Below are positions 62,717-64,000 of a stretch of 64,000 bases of DNA, piece by piece. How positions within the stretch are numbered: position 1 is the stretch's first letter; each line of letters starts with the position of its first letter. The stretch is taken from contig JAFLDL010000026.1 in NCBI GenBank assembly GCA_017302435.1, positions 1 to 64,000 of the forward strand, in the 5' to 3' direction. The position numbers were made by a program, and so were the translations under genes. The notes below the pieces were generated by a model that made no database searches, was not told where the DNA came from, and saw only the letters and a list, made by a program, of their open reading frames with translations. The DNA comes from Candidatus Accumulibacter necessarius (GTDB lineage Bacteria; Pseudomonadota; Gammaproteobacteria; Burkholderiales; Rhodocyclaceae).

Positions 62717-63384
62717 TGCATTTCCTCCTCATCGACCAGCAGCAGCACGATCAACTCCTTCGGGCCATGCGCGCCGTAAGCGAGCGTTACCTGGATGTCG
62801 GCGGTCTTCGACGGGCCCGAGACCAGCAACGCGTTGGTCGGCATGCTGGCGCTCCAGCCCTGCCCGACGATCGCCGCGAACAGCGTGTCGTAGAGCTGGC
62901 CGGCGTCGAGCAGCGCAAAATGAATCGGCGGCACCAGCGACATCAGACGCGGCTCGTTGGCATCCGGCCAGATGATCAGCGTGCCGGTTTCGGCGATGCC
63001 GCCGCGCGTCGAGGTCAGGCTGGCATCGGTGTCTTCGAACAGTTCCTGCTTCCACTCCTCGACCGGTCGGTCGTAAGGCTTCAGACCACCGATCCCGGCG
63101 CCGGTCAGCACCGCAGCGTACGACTCGCCGTGCAGCAGCGAACGGACACCTTTCGTGGCGCACAACTGGGCGAGCTTCTGCGGCCAGGTCTCGCGTGTCA
63201 CCCGGACGACCTCGCCGTGCCAGAAGGCCATCTTCTCGCAGAAAAGCTCGATGCGCGCGGCGCGGGTGCTGACTGGCGCGCCGGCGCTGCACGCGAGATG
63301 GAAGGCACGCACGTCGGGCGCCAGCGGTGACGTGCCCTGCGGCGCCGCGCGCAGGCGTTGCAGGATGTTGTCGCGGGCGCTCAT
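62713..63384 (-). CDS. lutC: Lactate utilisation protein LutC
   Basis: LUD-domain subunit of the lactate oxidation complex. The ATG at 63384 (overlapping the lutA stop as ATGA) gives 223 residues beginning MSARDNILQRLRAA. The longer frame from 63492 lies inside lutA and is rejected. The LUD domain reads ASLTSTRGGIAETGTLIIWP, PPIHFALLDAGQLYDTL and LVSGPSKTADIQVTLAYGAH, with the C-terminal GPKELIVLLL. Confidence 0.93.
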   Translation of the reverse strand: MSARDNILQRLRAAPQGTSPLAPDVRAFHLACSAGAPVSTRAARIELFCEKMAFWHGEVVRVTRETWPQKLAQLCATKGVRSLLHGESYAAVLTGAGIGGLKPYDRPVEEWKQELFEDTDASLTSTRGGIAETGTLIIWPDANEPRLMSLVPPIHFALLDAGQLYDTLFAAIVGQGWSASMPTNALLVSGPSKTADIQVTLAYGAHGPKELIVLLLVDEEEMQ

Positions 63385-64000
63385 TGCCGCCCTCCTTCGC
63401 CGCCCGTGCGCTGCCAGAGAAAAGTCGCCAGATGCTGTCCCTGCCAACCGTCCCCGCGCTTCTGCAGGGTGTGGTTGAGGTTGAGCATGCAACCGCAGTC
63501 AGCCGAGAGAAAGGTCTGGGCACCTGTTTCCTTGAGCGCATCGACCTTGTCGCTGGCCATCGCCGAAGAAATCGACGGATGCTTGAGCGAAAAAGTGCCA
63601 CCGAAGCCGCAGCATTCGGATTCGTGTCCGTGCATGGCGACCTCAACCGCCGGCAACTGGCCCAGCAGGGCGCGGGCGTGAACATGCGTGCCCATCTCGC
63701 GACGTGCAGCACACGAGGTGTGCAGCGCGACCCGCACCGGCGCCCCCTGATCGGCAAGCCTGATCCTGGCAACATTGAGCAGGAACTCGGAGAGTTCGAA
63801 AATACGGTCGGCGAGTGCTCGCGCCTCGCCCAGCAGTCTCGGATCGTCGGCGAAAATCTTGGGATAGTGGTGCCGCATCATGCCGGCGCAGGATCCGGAG
63901 GGGACAATCACCGGCCACGGCTCCGGGAAGAGGCGCAACTGGGCGAGCGCTACCGCGCGGGTCTGCTCGGGAAAGCCACTGCTGTGCGCTGGTTGCCCGC
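63381..64000 (-). CDS. lutA: Lactate utilisation Fe-S oxidoreductase LutA (5' end beyond window)
   Basis: Cysteine-rich (CCG-domain) subunit of LutABC, truncated at the window edge. The frame remains open past the ATG at 63938 to position 64000, where the residues GQPAHSSG continue the family's first cysteine motif. About 205 residues are visible, including VPSGSCAGMM, LHTSCAARREM, ESECCGFGGTFSLKHP and LSADCGCMLNLNH, the conserved CCG-type cysteines. It is first in the lutA-lutB-lutC group on this strand, with order A, C, B. Confidence 0.93.
   Translation of the reverse strand, partial: GQPAHSSGFPEQTRAVALAQLRLFPEPWPVIVPSGSCAGMMRHHYPKIFADDPRLLGEARALADRIFELSEFLLNVARIRLADQGAPVRVALHTSCAARREMGTHVHARALLGQLPAVEVAMHGHESECCGFGGTFSLKHPSISSAMASDKVDALKETGAQTFLSADCGCMLNLNHTLQKRGDGWQGQHLATFLWQRTGGEGGRQ

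Overview
The window reads as a GC-rich betaproteobacterial chromosome, most plausibly from the Rhodocyclales (Accumulibacter/Dechloromonas/Zoogloea-like). This is inferred from gene content: an oxygen-independent (cobalt-early) cobalamin operon, a CysB-controlled assimilatory sulfate operon with DUF934, an exopolysaccharide locus next to a PEP-CTERM protein with a sigma-54-type promoter, a riboswitch-controlled glycine cleavage operon, and lutABC lactate oxidation genes. No rRNA, tRNA, CRISPR array or intact insertion sequence was seen.

Layout. (1) 1-11457: end of cobyrinate a,c-diamide synthase, an adenosylcobalamin riboswitch, then an almost gap-free operon: the cobalt ECF transporter cbiMNQO followed by cbiF, cbiX, cbiC, cbiD, cbiET, cbiL, a split cbiG and cbiH. 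It imports cobalt, inserts it into sirohydrochlorin and builds the corrin ring. (2) 11705-13698, minus strand: an orphan Wadjet JetA-like protein and small ORF fragments, resembling a decayed defence island. (3) 13703-16130: a class-V aminotransferase and a DUF808 membrane protein. (4) 16150-24568: divergent cysB, then a TSUP transporter, cysI, DUF934, cysH, cysD and cysN (sulfate to sulfide), followed by a CsoSCA-like carbonic anhydrase. (5) 24617-25375: rlmB. (6) 25396-32446, minus strand: tyrosine autokinase, export lipoprotein, low-molecular-weight tyrosine phosphatase, polyprenyl-phosphate sugar-1-phosphate transferase and a PEP-CTERM protein. (7) 32834-37552: tandem glycine riboswitch with terminator, then gcvT, gcvH and gcvP. 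(8) 37658-42917: glutathione peroxidase, two conserved proteins (one ferritin-like, DUF455), a Bcr/CflA exporter, a stripped-down ClpX paralogue and an alpha/beta hydrolase. (9) 43150-61198: an 18-kb, single-strand cluster of mostly unrecognised genes centred on a DUF6603 protein. (10) 61277-64000, minus strand: lutB, lutC and the end of lutA.

The most unusual part is region 9. It encodes a CxxC protein, two small proteins sharing a C-terminal motif, a 951-residue DUF6603 protein, orphan proteins of 839 and 1370 residues, a kelch-like propeller protein, a secreted DNRLRE-like/propeller protein and an exported protein with phage-tail-fibre-like repeats and a peptidase S74 self-cleaving chaperone domain. 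Several junctions are translationally coupled, and base composition looks less GC-biased than the flanks. I interpret it as a horizontally acquired operon for a large envelope-associated or extracellular assembly of unknown function; that is inference.

Other points for follow-up are the ClpX paralogue that lacks every ClpP/adaptor-docking element, the carbonic anhydrase without carboxysome genes, and the orphan JetA. Protein families were assigned by reading motifs, without database searches.
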